Counted from the first letter of the stretch, positions 1 through 9,217 are shown. The stretch: 64,000 bases of DNA from Thiobaca trueperi (GCF_004342175.1 NZ_SMAO01000002.1:248001-312000), one strand, 5' to 3'. Numbers and translations are program-made. Notes: generated by a model from the letters alone, not told the origin.

Positions 1-321
1 CAGATCGTCAAGACGCCACAGCACATTCAGGCCCGGATCGGGATGGAGACGCACGCCCTCCCGATCCCGATTCCCGCACACCGGGTGCCGGTCTGTACCG
101 ATCAGATCCAGCCGCCCGCCTGCCCCGCGACAATAATCAATCAGTTCATCAATGATCGTCGATGCGCCAATGACCGCCACCCGCCGCGCGTTGACCGCAT
201 GCAGCGCTGGTGCAATCGCCACCCGCCACCAGCCGTCTTCCGTCTTCTGTCCAGTCGAAAGACCGGTGGGCTCGTTCAGACCAAACATGGGGTCATCCTG
301 ATCGGGTTGCGTATTCGTCAT
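1..321 (-). CDS. Hypothetical protein, N-terminal 107 residues (3' end outside window)
   Basis: An open reading frame on the minus strand starts at ATG 321-319 and stays open to the first base of the window, so the C-terminus is missing. The visible protein starts MTNTQPDQDDPMFGLNEP. It has a stretch VNARRVAVIGASTIIDELI that reads like a beta-strand/glycine-turn/helix nucleotide-binding start, followed by charged loops containing several histidines and cysteines. It lies just downstream of the sulfotransferase-like gene in the same direction (13 bases between), so it is probably the next gene of that surface-polysaccharide operon. I do not recognise the family. The plus-strand frame over the same DNA has no protein-like features. 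Confidence 0.55.
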   Translation of the reverse strand, partial: MTNTQPDQDDPMFGLNEPTGLSTGQKTEDGWWRVAIAPALHAVNARRVAVIGASTIIDELIDYCRGAGGRLDLIGTDRHPVCGNRDREGVRLHPDPGLNVLWRLDDL

Positions 322-334
322 GGGGCGATGACGC

Positions 335-1357
335 TCAACATGAAAGTCTCAGTTTTTTATCCAGACGAAGGATGGCGCGAGCCATTTCAGCGCATAGACG
401 ATCCATTTTTTCATCCGTTGCCGGAATCGGCTGCCAGGGCGCGACAGCTTTGTCACGATAACATCCGGCGTCCCACCATCCTGGATCGGATTGCAACGCC
501 TTCAAGGATTCACGGTCCAGATGCCTGTCCAGTTTTCTGTTGCTTTCACTGCACTCACGAATGATGTGGTCTGCATGCTGAGGCGTAATGACCCAGGGTG
601 TTTCGCCGCTCAGACCAAGATGTCTCGATAAAACAAAATCCATGACGGATGCGCTTGGAGAAGCGCGCAGATCGCGATGACGCTGATATAAACGAAGGAT
701 TTCCGATGGCAGACCTTTGTTGACCTTATCCTGAGAGTCGCGATTGAAAACAATGCCGGCATGCTCAAAAAAATCGGACACAACATCTTTCCCGAGCAGC
801 TTCACTTTGACCTGCGAAACACCCGGAACCTGTTTCCATCGGTCAATGAAGCGGTCCCAGCGGATCGATGGCAGGCGATATTCAATGTATTCGTCCAGGC
901 TTTTTCCGGTCCATGCACCCCATTGCCACCAGGCAGAGTTCATGAATTGAACCTGTGGCCTGATATAGGCAATGACCTCCACCTGAATCCCAAGTCTCTC
1001 GAAGAAAGCGATATCCCTGAAGCCAAGCCCAACATTGAACCAGCCTTCGCTTGAAAAGATCAGACCGTCATGGTCAGCCAGAGCGGTCGCCAGCTTTTTT
1101 CTCGTTTTCGCATACCATTCATCATCAAATGTCTTGATTTCCTTCAAATCTGGCGAAGGGATATATCCGCGCGCATACCGATTCAGCCGTGCTTTCAGCT
1201 CTGACCCAAAACAAACGCCCTCGACTGAATCAAAGACCGCATAGGCATCACGTCGTCCATCCGGCGACAACAGATCCCTGCCCTTTGAGAGTTCTGTTTG
1301 CAAGGCGCTGCTTCCGCATTTGCTGGCGCCGATATGGAAAATGATGCGTTGTGACAT
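335..1357 (-). CDS. Sulfotransferase-like protein (P-loop, PAPS-type)
   Basis: This 340-residue protein opens with IIFHIGASKCGSSALQTEL. That matches the 5'-phosphosulfate-binding loop of the sulfotransferase superfamily (beta-strand, then GxxKxGSS/T). A second segment near residues 131-145, YIRPQVQFMNSAWWQ, has the Arg and Ser spacing of the 3'-phosphate-binding motif. Bacterial relatives transfer sulfate from PAPS to sugar chains in the cytoplasm before export. The gene lies in the same direction as the ABC exporter genes (1440-3025) and probably modifies the exported polysaccharide; the acceptor cannot be told from sequence. There is no signal peptide or membrane segment. A non-sulfotransferase P-loop enzyme of the same fold remains possible. 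Confidence 0.75.
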   Translation of the reverse strand: MSQRIIFHIGASKCGSSALQTELSKGRDLLSPDGRRDAYAVFDSVEGVCFGSELKARLNRYARGYIPSPDLKEIKTFDDEWYAKTRKKLATALADHDGLIFSSEGWFNVGLGFRDIAFFERLGIQVEVIAYIRPQVQFMNSAWWQWGAWTGKSLDEYIEYRLPSIRWDRFIDRWKQVPGVSQVKVKLLGKDVVSDFFEHAGIVFNRDSQDKVNKGLPSEILRLYQRHRDLRASPSASVMDFVLSRHLGLSGETPWVITPQHADHIIRECSESNRKLDRHLDRESLKALQSDPGWWDAGCYRDKAVAPWQPIPATDEKMDRLCAEMARAILRLDKKLRLSC

Positions 1358-1439
1358 GGACTGATCTTCCCGGCAGGTTCTGTGATCTCGATAGCGATTT
1401 ATCTCGGGTGATGATGGATGAGATGAAAGCAGAAACCGC

Positions 1440-2183
1440 TTACCTTGACCGTACTGACCTGGTCTGTTTCCGCCGCCGCGCCAGTTCGTCGCGATACGTT
1501 GCCGTCACCTCATCGACCGGACCGACCGCGCGGGTGACTCCCTCTTCGATCCAGACCGCGCGATCACAGAGTTCACGAATCGTTCCGGCGTTATGCGAAA
1601 CCAGCACGATGGTCTTGTCCGAACGAATCCGCGCATGCATGGCCTCGGTCGATTTGGTCCTGAATGATTCGTCACCGACCCCCAGCATCTCATCGATCAG
1701 AAGGATATCCGGCTCGACCTGATAAGCCACCGCAAACCCCAGACGTGCGCGCATCCCCGATGAATAGGTGCTCAGAGGTGCATCGATGAAATCGCCCAGT
1801 TCCGAGAACTCGATGATGGCCTGCATCTGTGCCTCGACTTCACGCCGTCTCAAACCCAGCAGGATGCCGCTGAGGATGGCGTTCTGGCGTCCGGTCAGAT
1901 AGGGCACGAACCCGGTCTGGAGCGACAGGAGCGCGGCCGTGTAGCCATGATTGACGAAGTTTCCGCGATCATGCTTGATGATTCCCGCCAGCAGACGCAT
2001 CAGCGTGCTCTTGCCGGCGGCGTTGCGTCCGATCACGCCCAGTGTCTCGCCGTGATGCAGCGTAAAACTCACATCCTTCAACACCCAGAACGGCGGCTGC
2101 GGGCGCAGCGAGAGCCCCCCCGAACGAAATGCCAGACCCACCTGATCCAGCGACAGCAGCGGTTGCATCCTGTCTGCATTCAT
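1440..2183 (-). CDS. ABC transporter ATP-binding protein, polysaccharide/O-antigen export (Wzt/KpsT/TagH type)
   Basis: A 247-residue ATPase with all ABC hallmarks: Walker A GRNAAGKST (52-60), signature YSSGMRARLGFA (140-151), Walker B ILLIDE (160-165) and an H-loop histidine (SHNAG, about 197). The YSSGM form of the signature and the short length are typical of the polysaccharide-export ATPases paired with ABC-2 permeases. It ends soon after the ABC core, so it lacks the C-terminal carbohydrate-binding domain of the longer Wzt proteins. Its start overlaps the end of the permease gene by four bases (2180-2183), which indicates translational coupling. It should power export of a lipid-linked glycan across the inner membrane. 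Confidence 0.9.
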   Translation of the reverse strand: MNADRMQPLLSLDQVGLAFRSGGLSLRPQPPFWVLKDVSFTLHHGETLGVIGRNAAGKSTLMRLLAGIIKHDRGNFVNHGYTAALLSLQTGFVPYLTGRQNAILSGILLGLRRREVEAQMQAIIEFSELGDFIDAPLSTYSSGMRARLGFAVAYQVEPDILLIDEMLGVGDESFRTKSTEAMHARIRSDKTIVLVSHNAGTIRELCDRAVWIEEGVTRAVGPVDEVTATYRDELARRRKQTRSVRSR

Positions 2184-3025
2184 GCTTGACGCACCAGTCG
2201 CGGGTAAACCTGATCCAGACGCTGGATCAGAATCGTTGCCAGCGTCAGCACCAGCAGCGACAGCAGCGCGATGACCGTCAGTCGCCCCCAGTGCGGCCAG
2301 CCCCCCTTCAGCAGAATGACGTGATAATCATGGATCAGACTCGCCATCGGGTTGAGAAAAAACCAGAAGCGGTAAGGCTCGGGAATGTCGTTGGCTGAAT
2401 AAAAAACACCGGACAGGAAAAACTGGAGATGGAGCAGATGACCGACCAGCAGTTTCAGATCAGGGAGATAAGGGACGATGGCCGCCAGCACCAGTCCCAG
2501 CGCCATGCACAGCAGCAGTTGCGTCAGCAGCACCAGCGGCAGAGCCAGCCAAGACGCGCTCGGGCTGTACCCGGAAATCAATAGAAACAGCAGGAGCACG
2601 CACAGCACCACTGCAAACTTGGTGAGGTCTGTCAGGAAGGTCACCAGCGGAAACACCAGCTTGGGCACATAGACCTGATTGATCAGTCCCTTGCCATTCA
2701 GAATGGTGCTGCCGGCATGCGACAGCGTCTGATTGTACCAGGTCCAGGCCACGAGTCCGGTGAGGAGGAAGGGGACATAGCCTTCGCCCCCGCGATGGAA
2801 GATAAACCCGAACACCACATAAAACACCAGCATCGAGAGGATCGGGTCAAGCACCCACCACAGATAGTTGACGTAAGTCTTGGCCGCCTCCGCGCGCAGA
2901 TCGGCGTAGGTCTTATAGAGCACCAGATCGATCATGCGCGGATCGATCCAGCGCCCCCCCCCTCCAATTCCACGGTGACTCATCTGCATTGGCAAAACGA
3001 TTTCAGACCTTAAAAAGTCGCGCAT
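2180..3025 (-). CDS. ABC-2 type permease for polysaccharide export (Wzm/KpsM/TagG type)
   Basis: A 281-residue membrane protein with about six hydrophobic helices, e.g. MLVFYVVFGFIFH, LTDLTKFAVVLCVLLLFLLI and LLLCMALGLVLAAIV. The early region has the ABC-2 pattern in which an amphipathic stretch (DLRAEAAKTYVNYLWWVLDP) precedes the first helix. The motif LTGLVAWTWYNQTLSHAG followed by NQVYVPKLVFP is characteristic of O-antigen and teichoic-acid exporters. It is the first gene of the pair, with the ATPase following in a four-base overlap. The annotated start may be too early: MSHRGIGGGG at residue 15 would also serve. It is a partner of the sulfotransferase-like gene and the upstream glycosyltransferases. 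Confidence 0.88.
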   Translation of the reverse strand: MRDFLRSEIVLPMQMSHRGIGGGGRWIDPRMIDLVLYKTYADLRAEAAKTYVNYLWWVLDPILSMLVFYVVFGFIFHRGGEGYVPFLLTGLVAWTWYNQTLSHAGSTILNGKGLINQVYVPKLVFPLVTFLTDLTKFAVVLCVLLLFLLISGYSPSASWLALPLVLLTQLLLCMALGLVLAAIVPYLPDLKLLVGHLLHLQFFLSGVFYSANDIPEPYRFWFFLNPMASLIHDYHVILLKGGWPHWGRLTVIALLSLLVLTLATILIQRLDQVYPRLVRQA

Positions 3026-3221
3026 TATAGCGCCTGAGCCTGGATCGGCGATGCCGATTTTGCAAAAGGAACCCGCTCGCAGGCGACTGGCGGATCCTCA
3101 GCGACCTCTGCGAGCCATTGGAATTGGCGCCTGCGAACGGCTCCAGGGGCCATCATGAAATGTGCCCGCCCATGCTATGATCGCGCCCCAAGATTGCCGA
3201 CGAGGATCACAGGAAAACATC

Positions 3222-4673
3222 ATGCACCGTTTTTGGGACACCATCATCGAACCGCTCCTGCGCGCACTCGATGCGCGCCGGATCCTTGAGATTGGCTCGG
3301 ATGCAGGCGACAACACGCGCCATCTGCTCGATTACTGCCAGGAAGTCGATGGCTTCCTGGAGGTGGTCGATCCCCTGCCTCAGTACGATTCCGAGACCTG
3401 GTTCGAGCCCTGGCCTGGACGTGTCAGCTTTCATCGCGATCTCAGCCTTAACATCCTGCCGCAGATCGCGCCGGTCGATGTCGCGCTCATCGACGGCGAC
3501 CACAACTGGTACACCGTTTACCATGAGCTGAAACTCATCGACAAAGCCGCCCGTCAGGCGGGGCAACCCTTTCCGCTGGTGCTGCTGCACGACATCGAAT
3601 GGCCCTATGGTCGCCGCGATCTCTATTACGACCCGGACACCATCCCGGTTGGACACCGCAAACCCTATCGCACCCAGGGTCTGCGCTATGGCGAGTCCAG
3701 ACTGGCTGAAACCGGCGGGCTCAACCAGGGGCTGTGCAATTCCATCTATGAGCACAACCATCAGAACGGCGTTCTGACCGCAGTCGAGGACTTTCTGGCC
3801 GAGATCGGCGACGCGCTGCGGTTCGAGCGGCTGCCCGGCATTCATGGCCTGGGCATCCTCTATCCGGCGGCCCTCGAAGATCACGACGCCTTTTCGCAGT
3901 TCATGCTGGAGATTCGCCCAACCCTGCGTCAGCGCCACTTCATGGAAATGATCGAAGCGCAACGGCTCATCCTGCAGGTGCGCGACGCCGAACAGCAGGC
4001 TGAATTGCGGGATCTGCACCAGTTGCATGCGCAGCGAATGGCGCAGATCCGGCAAAGCGAACAGGAACAGGCCGCGCTGACCGAACGGCTCAGCGCCACG
4101 GAGCAGGAGCGCGACGTCTCGGCACACGAGCGCGAGACCCTCGCCGAGCGTTTGCAGACCGCCGAAGCCGAACGCATCGCGCTGGCGGATCGCTGCGTGC
4201 ATTCCGAGCAGACACGCCATGTCCTGAGTCAGCAACTGGAGCAGGCCGAGACCGAGCGTGCCGCGCTGACTCAGAAACTCAACAAGGCCGAGACCGAGCG
4301 CGCCGCGCTCACACAGAAACTCACCAAGGCCGAGACCGAGCGCGCCAATCTCGCTCAGAAGCTCGCCAGCCTGACGACAACCCGCGCCCAGTCCGATAAA
4401 CGTCTGGCCGAGCAGGAACAGCGTCTGGCAGCCCAGTCGCGTCGCACGAGCGAGCTGGAAGCCGTCCTGCAACGCTATCGTGGCGGGATCGAGCGGCTCG
4501 AAAAGGACTACCAGGCCGTCAAATCATCCGCCCGCTGGAGAGTCGGCTGCCGTGTGGTGCGCCTGCTGGAGATCCTGCTCCTGCGCGGCAAGCCGCCGCT
4601 GGTCATGGATCGCATGGCGGACACCTTCGCCGCCGCCCGCAACTGGGGTCCGCGCCCACCGGCAAAGCCCTGA
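3222..4673 (+). CDS. SAM-dependent methyltransferase with long C-terminal coiled coil
   Basis: Residues 20-35 (RILEIGSDAGDNTRHLL) form the SAM-binding glycine loop. VALIDGDH at 87-94 is the later acidic strand typical of the methyltransferase 24 family, which modifies sugars or O-methylates surface glycans. From about residue 250 to 440 the protein becomes a charged coiled coil rich in Glu, Gln, Arg and Leu. It contains three near-identical 14-residue repeats of the form KAETERAALTQKL. I chose ATG 3222 because AGGA lies about ten bases upstream and a TATGAT box at 3176-3181 lies after the earlier ATG 3162. The next gene starts 24 bases after this stop, so the two are probably cotranscribed. 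The coiled coil may act as a ruler or scaffold, as in some O-antigen-modifying enzymes; that is inference. Confidence 0.75.
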   Translation: MHRFWDTIIEPLLRALDARRILEIGSDAGDNTRHLLDYCQEVDGFLEVVDPLPQYDSETWFEPWPGRVSFHRDLSLNILPQIAPVDVALIDGDHNWYTVYHELKLIDKAARQAGQPFPLVLLHDIEWPYGRRDLYYDPDTIPVGHRKPYRTQGLRYGESRLAETGGLNQGLCNSIYEHNHQNGVLTAVEDFLAEIGDALRFERLPGIHGLGILYPAALEDHDAFSQFMLEIRPTLRQRHFMEMIEAQRLILQVRDAEQQAELRDLHQLHAQRMAQIRQSEQEQAALTERLSATEQERDVSAHERETLAERLQTAEAERIALADRCVHSEQTRHVLSQQLEQAETERAALTQKLNKAETERAALTQKLTKAETERANLAQKLASLTTTRAQSDKRLAEQEQRLAAQSRRTSELEAVLQRYRGGIERLEKDYQAVKSSARWRVGCRVVRLLEILLLRGKPPLVMDRMADTFAAARNWGPRPPAKP

Positions 4674-4697
4674 TCCGCTGCGCGCACCAGATGATCA

Positions 4698-7600
4698 ATG
4701 GCCGTTTTTGGCTGGAACCCATTCACCTTCACCGCAACGGCCATCCGTCCCGTCAAGCCCATGTTTAACGATCCGGTTGACTTTCCCCTCAAGCTCATCG
4801 TCTATTCCGACGGCCCCGGCCCCGAGCTGCGTCTCACCCTCGAAGCCCTGGCCGGCGCGAACGACGGTGCCGGTGACATCCATGTCGTACTCGACTGGGA
4901 TCCCGCCGAGCCCGACCCGGCGGATCTGACCTTCGGCGCGTCCTGCGCCACCCCGCCGTGTCTGCATCGTCACCCTGAACAGCACGGCTTCTATCCCGCT
5001 GTGCATGCCGCGATCAACGCCATCGGCCCGGCGCACATCGGTCTGATCCGCCAGGGCAGCATCTTGTCGCCAGCGGCCCTTGCCAGTCTGGTACGCGGCA
5101 TCACCCAGCAGGGTTATGCCGCCGTCAGTCCGGTGACCAATCGTCTCGCCGGCCTGGCCATTCCGCTCGCCCCCGGCGACACCCCGCTGACCCTCAGCGC
5201 CCGGCTGGCGCTCGGTTTTGGCGAGGGCGCCATTGTCCCGGCCCCGCTGCTCGATCTCGATGTCCTGCTGCTGGCGCAGACGACCCTGCAGGTCGTGCCC
5301 TTTCCGCACTTTCACAACGACCCGACCGACCAGTCGCTGGTCAACTTCATGCTCGCGCTCAGCGCGCGCAGGCTGCCGCTCGGCGTCTGTCTTGACGCCT
5401 ATGCCTACAGCCTGCCGCGTCCCGGTGCCTCGCCCGTTATGTCTGCTGACACCGATGCGGATACCGCCGCCATCGCCCGTCTCGCCGCCCTAGTGCATCC
5501 CGAGTCGGAACGTGCCGATCTGACCGCCCGTTTCACCGACTTCGCCACCGCCCAGGCCGCGCGTCGCGCACAGATCCTGGCGCAGCGCCCCATCCTCACC
5601 GCGCCCGCCACCCTCTGTGTGCTGATGTCCAGTCTCCAGCTCTACGGCGGCGTCATCGTCCTGGTCAACTGGATCAATCAGCTCATTCTCAAGGGGCTGG
5701 ATGTCCGTCTCTATGTCCAGAATCCGGGGCAGGGTCCGCATCCAGGGCTGCATCTGCTATGTCAGCCCAAACCCTTCGCCGCCTACGACGCCATGGCCCG
5801 CGAACTGCCGGTCGGTACCCGCGTCGTTGCCACCTTCTGGACCACCGCCGAAGCCGCCTGCGAACTGGTGTGGCGCATCCCGCGCGCGCGCGGCTACTAT
5901 TTCATCCAGGATGCTGAACAGCGTTTCTATCGCGATGAAGGCCGCGAGGCCGAACACCACCGCCGCGCCGCCGCCAGTTATCGCCTGCCGCTGACCCAGA
6001 TCGTCACCTCGCGCTGGATCGCCGGGCAGATCGCCGAGAGCAACCCCGACGCCATCACCCGCATCCCGGTCGGCATTGATCACAGCCTCTTTCCGCCCAC
6101 GCCGCCTGCACCCGCCGCCCCGGATCGTCGGTTCGCCCCGGTACTGGTCGCCATGGCGCGTCCCGAAACACCCCGTCGCGGCTACGATCTGCTCATCGCC
6201 ACCCTGGCTCTGGTCTATCGTCGTCATCCGCTGATCCACATCCGTCTGTTCGGCTCCAAGACCCTGGGCGATGCCGACCTGCCTTTTCCCTGCGAGCGGC
6301 TGGGCGTGGTCGATCCTCCCGCCCTGCGTGCCATCTATCGCGATGCCGATCTCTTTATCGACACCTCCGACTTCCAGGGCTTCGGACTCGCCCCGCTCGA
6401 AGCCATGGCGCTCGGCTGCGCCTGCGTCCTCACCGACAGCGGCGGCATCGCCGAATATGCGCAGCACGGCGTCAATGCCCTGATCGCGCCGCACGACCCC
6501 ACCGCACTCGCCACCGCGCTCTGCGAGCTCATCGAGCACCCCAGCCAGCGCGCCCGACTGGCCGCTGCCGCCGTCGAGACCGCGCGACGCTTCGACTGCG
6601 CCCGCACCACGGCGGGCTGGCTGAGCGTCTTTCAGGAAGAAGATCGCCGCGCCGACGAGATCCACGCCGCCCGCCTGCCGCCGCGCGGTCTGGTCGTCAT
6701 CGTACCGATTTACAATCAACTGGAGGTCGTGCGCTCCTGCATCGACAGCGTCCTGCCAACCCTCGGCGACAGCCATCATCTGCTCTTGGTCGATGACGGC
6801 TCCGCCCCGGACACAGCCGCCGCCCTGGACGCTTATGCGCAGGGCCATCCGCGCGTTACCTGTCTGCACAACGCCGTCAATCTCGGCTTCGTCGGCGCCG
6901 CCAATCGCGGCATGGCCTGGGCCGGCGAGCGCGGACACGACATGATCCTGCTCAACTCGGATACCGTCGTCGTCCCCGGCTGGCTCGACCGTCTGGAGAC
7001 CGCCGCCGTCCTCAACCCCGAGGTCGGCATCCTCTCGCCGCTTGGCACCGCCAGCTCGCATCTCTCACTGCGTCTGCTCCCCGGTCACAGCGTCATCGAT
7101 GCGGATCGCTGGCTCCAGCGCGAGATCACGCCCGTCTATCCCACCGTCATCACCCCCGAAGGCTGGTGCTTCTACATCCGCCACGCAGTCTGGCGGCGTC
7201 TGGGCGGTTTTGACCCCATCTTCGGGCGCGGCTACTGCGAAGAATCCGACTATTGCCTGCGTGCGCTGGCCATCGGCTGGCGCCTCGCCGTCTGCGACAA
7301 CCTGCTGATCCACCACCAGGGTCAGGCCACCTTTGGCGGCCAGCGCGACGACCGCTACCGTGCCAACCGTCGGATCTTCGATCAGCGCTGGGACATGATC
7401 TACCAGCGCCACTACCGCGACTTTCTTGCCGCCGACCCGCTCGGCCCGCTGCGTGCCCGTTATCAGGCAAGCGGCGGGCAGACTCTCTGCCTCCTGGCGG
7501 GAGAGGGTAGGGGAGATGGGGCCGGCCTGCCGCCACGCTGCAACCTCTGCGGCAGCACCGACTTCCGCCCCCATGGCGAACGTCCCGAATGGATCTGCGC

Positions 7601-8234
7601 CCAGTGCGGCTCGCATGACCGCACCCGGCTCATGGGACTCTATCTCAGCCGGCTCGACCTGCCCGCCGATGCCCGCATCCTGCACCTCGCCCCTGAGCGC
7701 GGCATCTATCAGGCGCTGGTCGCACGCTTCGGTCTGGACCGCTACGAGACTGCCGACATCGACCCCTCGCGCTACGCCTTCGCGCGCAACATCCGGCGTC
7801 TCGACCTCTGCCAGCTCGACGATCTCCCGTCCAACCATTACGATCTCATCCTGCACAGCCATGTGCTGGAACACACCCCCTGCGATATCGCCTATACGCT
7901 CGGACACCTGCATCGCGCCCTTGCCCCGACCGGCATCCATCTCTGCATCATCCCCTTCATGGGCGGCGTCTATGACGAGTCCTTCGAGGACATCGGCGAC
8001 GACGAGCGCACGCGCCGCTTCGGCCAGTTCGACCATGTCCGCCGCTTCGGTCGCGACGACGTCGATCGCCACCTTGGCGCGCTACTGGACTTCAATCCCC
8101 ACTTCGACGCCACCGCCGATTTTCCTCCGGCCCTGCTGCGCCAGTGCAACATCGCTGAAGCCATCTGGCACGGACTCAGCACCAAAACCGTGCTGGTTCT
8201 GCCCAAGCAGGCGTATAAAGGGATTCTTGGGTAA
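4698..8234 (+). CDS. Multidomain glycosyltransferase: N-terminal region, GT4, GT2, zinc-ribbon methyltransferase
   Basis: This 1178-residue protein joins several enzymes of glycan assembly. Residues 1-300 are Ala/Pro/Leu-rich and resemble a diverged glycosyltransferase. About 306-640 is a GT4 (GT-B) domain with RYDLL-like and FQGFGLAPLEAMALGCA elements. A GT2 (GT-A) domain begins at about 665 (LVVIVPIYNQLEVV) with VDDGS, LNSDTVV and an EESDY motif. From about 948 there is a CNLC...CAQC zinc ribbon followed by a SAM methyltransferase-like domain (ILHLAPERG, YDLILHSHVLEH). The linker before the ribbon coincides with an inserted palindromic repeat (7484-7520). It is cytoplasmic, with no membrane helix. 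It follows the coiled-coil methyltransferase and should build and modify the polysaccharide exported by the ABC pair. ATG 4758 is an alternative start. Confidence 0.82.
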   Translation: MAVFGWNPFTFTATAIRPVKPMFNDPVDFPLKLIVYSDGPGPELRLTLEALAGANDGAGDIHVVLDWDPAEPDPADLTFGASCATPPCLHRHPEQHGFYPAVHAAINAIGPAHIGLIRQGSILSPAALASLVRGITQQGYAAVSPVTNRLAGLAIPLAPGDTPLTLSARLALGFGEGAIVPAPLLDLDVLLLAQTTLQVVPFPHFHNDPTDQSLVNFMLALSARRLPLGVCLDAYAYSLPRPGASPVMSADTDADTAAIARLAALVHPESERADLTARFTDFATAQAARRAQILAQRPILTAPATLCVLMSSLQLYGGVIVLVNWINQLILKGLDVRLYVQNPGQGPHPGLHLLCQPKPFAAYDAMARELPVGTRVVATFWTTAEAACELVWRIPRARGYYFIQDAEQRFYRDEGREAEHHRRAAASYRLPLTQIVTSRWIAGQIAESNPDAITRIPVGIDHSLFPPTPPAPAAPDRRFAPVLVAMARPETPRRGYDLLIATLALVYRRHPLIHIRLFGSKTLGDADLPFPCERLGVVDPPALRAIYRDADLFIDTSDFQGFGLAPLEAMALGCACVLTDSGGIAEYAQHGVNALIAPHDPTALATALCELIEHPSQRARLAAAAVETARRFDCARTTAGWLSVFQEEDRRADEIHAARLPPRGLVVIVPIYNQLEVVRSCIDSVLPTLGDSHHLLLVDDGSAPDTAAALDAYAQGHPRVTCLHNAVNLGFVGAANRGMAWAGERGHDMILLNSDTVVVPGWLDRLETAAVLNPEVGILSPLGTASSHLSLRLLPGHSVIDADRWLQREITPVYPTVITPEGWCFYIRHAVWRRLGGFDPIFGRGYCEESDYCLRALAIGWRLAVCDNLLIHHQGQATFGGQRDDRYRANRRIFDQRWDMIYQRHYRDFLAADPLGPLRARYQASGGQTLCLLAGEGRGDGAGLPPRCNLCGSTDFRPHGERPEWICAQCGSHDRTRLMGLYLSRLDLPADARILHLAPERGIYQALVARFGLDRYETADIDPSRYAFARNIRRLDLCQLDDLPSNHYDLILHSHVLEHTPCDIAYTLGHLHRALAPTGIHLCIIPFMGGVYDESFEDIGDDERTRRFGQFDHVRRFGRDDVDRHLGALLDFNPHFDATADFPPALLRQCNIAEAIWHGLSTKTVLVLPKQAYKGILG
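7484..7520. repeat. Palindromic intergenic-type repeat inserted in frame in a coding gene
   Basis: The DNA CTCTGCCTCCTGGCGGGAG followed by AGGGTAGGGGAGATGGGG resembles the short G-rich palindrome found between genes of many GC-rich bacteria. Here it lies in frame inside the 1178-residue glycosyltransferase gene, at the join between the GT2 domain and the zinc-ribbon methyltransferase. It encodes an odd linker, TLCLLAGEGRGDGA. Confidence 0.55.
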
Positions 8235-8254
8235 AGTGCCTGCGCGTGGCCCGT

Positions 8255-8286
8255 AGCCCTCCCACGCTCCAGCGAAATGGGAGCCA
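8255..8286. repeat. Short hairpin repeat (CTCCCACGCT/ATGGGAGCC type)
   Basis: CCCTCCCACGCTCCAGCGAA followed by ATGGGAGCC forms an imperfect hairpin between two convergent genes. Related hairpins appear at 9710-9739 and twice at 22056-22156. It may serve as a bidirectional transcription stop, but it lacks a clear T-run. Confidence 0.45.
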
Positions 8287-8289
8287 GAA

Positions 8290-8991
8290 TTACGGAATAG
8301 GCCCGAGACAGACGACCGGATTGGTTTTGTTGAGATACCGAACACGATCACGATTCACGACCTGACGCCAATAATCGGCGCCGGGAAAATTCTCCTCCTC
8401 CGGAATCAGCACCGTCTTGAAAAACCGCCGCAGCAGGTTGTGCAGATCGCGATAACTGTATTCGATCTTGTGATGCTCCCAGGCGGGATTCAGCAGGGTC
8501 TGCTCATGCCCGCAGGGCGTACTGAACAGCAGCAGACCATTAGGCGACAACTGACTGACGATCCGCAGCAGCGCGATCTCGCGATGCAGCAGATGCTCCA
8601 GGGTATCGAACGACACAATCGCATCAAAGACCCCGAGCGAACCCACCGGACCCGGCGCCCCCGCCTCCCAGGTCACCAGATTCCCCTGCGTATAGGTCAG
8701 ATTCGGGCGCGCATAGGTTGCCGCTGCGAGCGCCACACCGCGTGGATCGTAATCCGCCCCCAGAATCTGTGCGTCCGGCATCTGCCCGGCGAGAATGAAA
8801 GAGCCGTAACCGGATCCGCAGGCGATATCCAGCACCCGCCGGGGCCGAAACATGGCAAGCACCTGCTTCGCCCAGTGATAACGGGCCAGGTGATGCAAAC
8901 CCTGCATGTCGTCGCCGGCCAGATAGGGTTCGATTTCAAGCCCCAGTCTGGGTTGGAAGAACTCGGGCGTTTCATGCAGATTCTTATCCAC
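8290..8991 (-). CDS. SAM-dependent methyltransferase (class I, type 11/25-like)
   Basis: A 233-residue protein with the classical class I motifs: VLDIACGSGYGSFIL (motif I, about 53-67), an acidic residue ending strand 2 (ILGADYD), FDAIVSFDTLEHLLH (post-motif acidic strand) and LSPNGLLLFSTP (motif for the last strands). Family members methylate small molecules or sugars. It is convergent with the multidomain glycosyltransferase gene (stop-to-stop distance about 55 bases), so it belongs to the polysaccharide neighbourhood but not the same transcript. The substrate is unknown. Its length is normal for a stand-alone enzyme. Confidence 0.8.
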   Translation of the reverse strand: MDKNLHETPEFFQPRLGLEIEPYLAGDDMQGLHHLARYHWAKQVLAMFRPRRVLDIACGSGYGSFILAGQMPDAQILGADYDPRGVALAAATYARPNLTYTQGNLVTWEAGAPGPVGSLGVFDAIVSFDTLEHLLHREIALLRIVSQLSPNGLLLFSTPCGHEQTLLNPAWEHHKIEYSYRDLHNLLRRFFKTVLIPEEENFPGADYWRQVVNRDRVRYLNKTNPVVCLGPIP

Positions 8992-9217
8992 GACCGGATT
9001 CCCCGCGATGAGTTGGAATTCGCACGGAAGGGGTTCGATTCTGGTATTCCAGACAGAGATTCATGCGGGATGACTCCAGGGCAGCGGTAACGTGAGCCAG
9101 CATAACACGCCGTGCGCCAACTCGAAGACAGCGTGGTAGCCAGAGAAAAATGCCCCTCTTGGACCTCGCCAGCCTGTTGTAACATGCTGACTTCTCTGCC
9201 ATCCGGAGCCTGCCGCC

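Noticed and set aside
5757-7061. 434-codon minus-strand frame inside the multidomain glycosyltransferase gene
   Set aside because: It lies opposite clear GT4 and GT2 motifs; it is a codon-bias shadow in GC-rich DNA.
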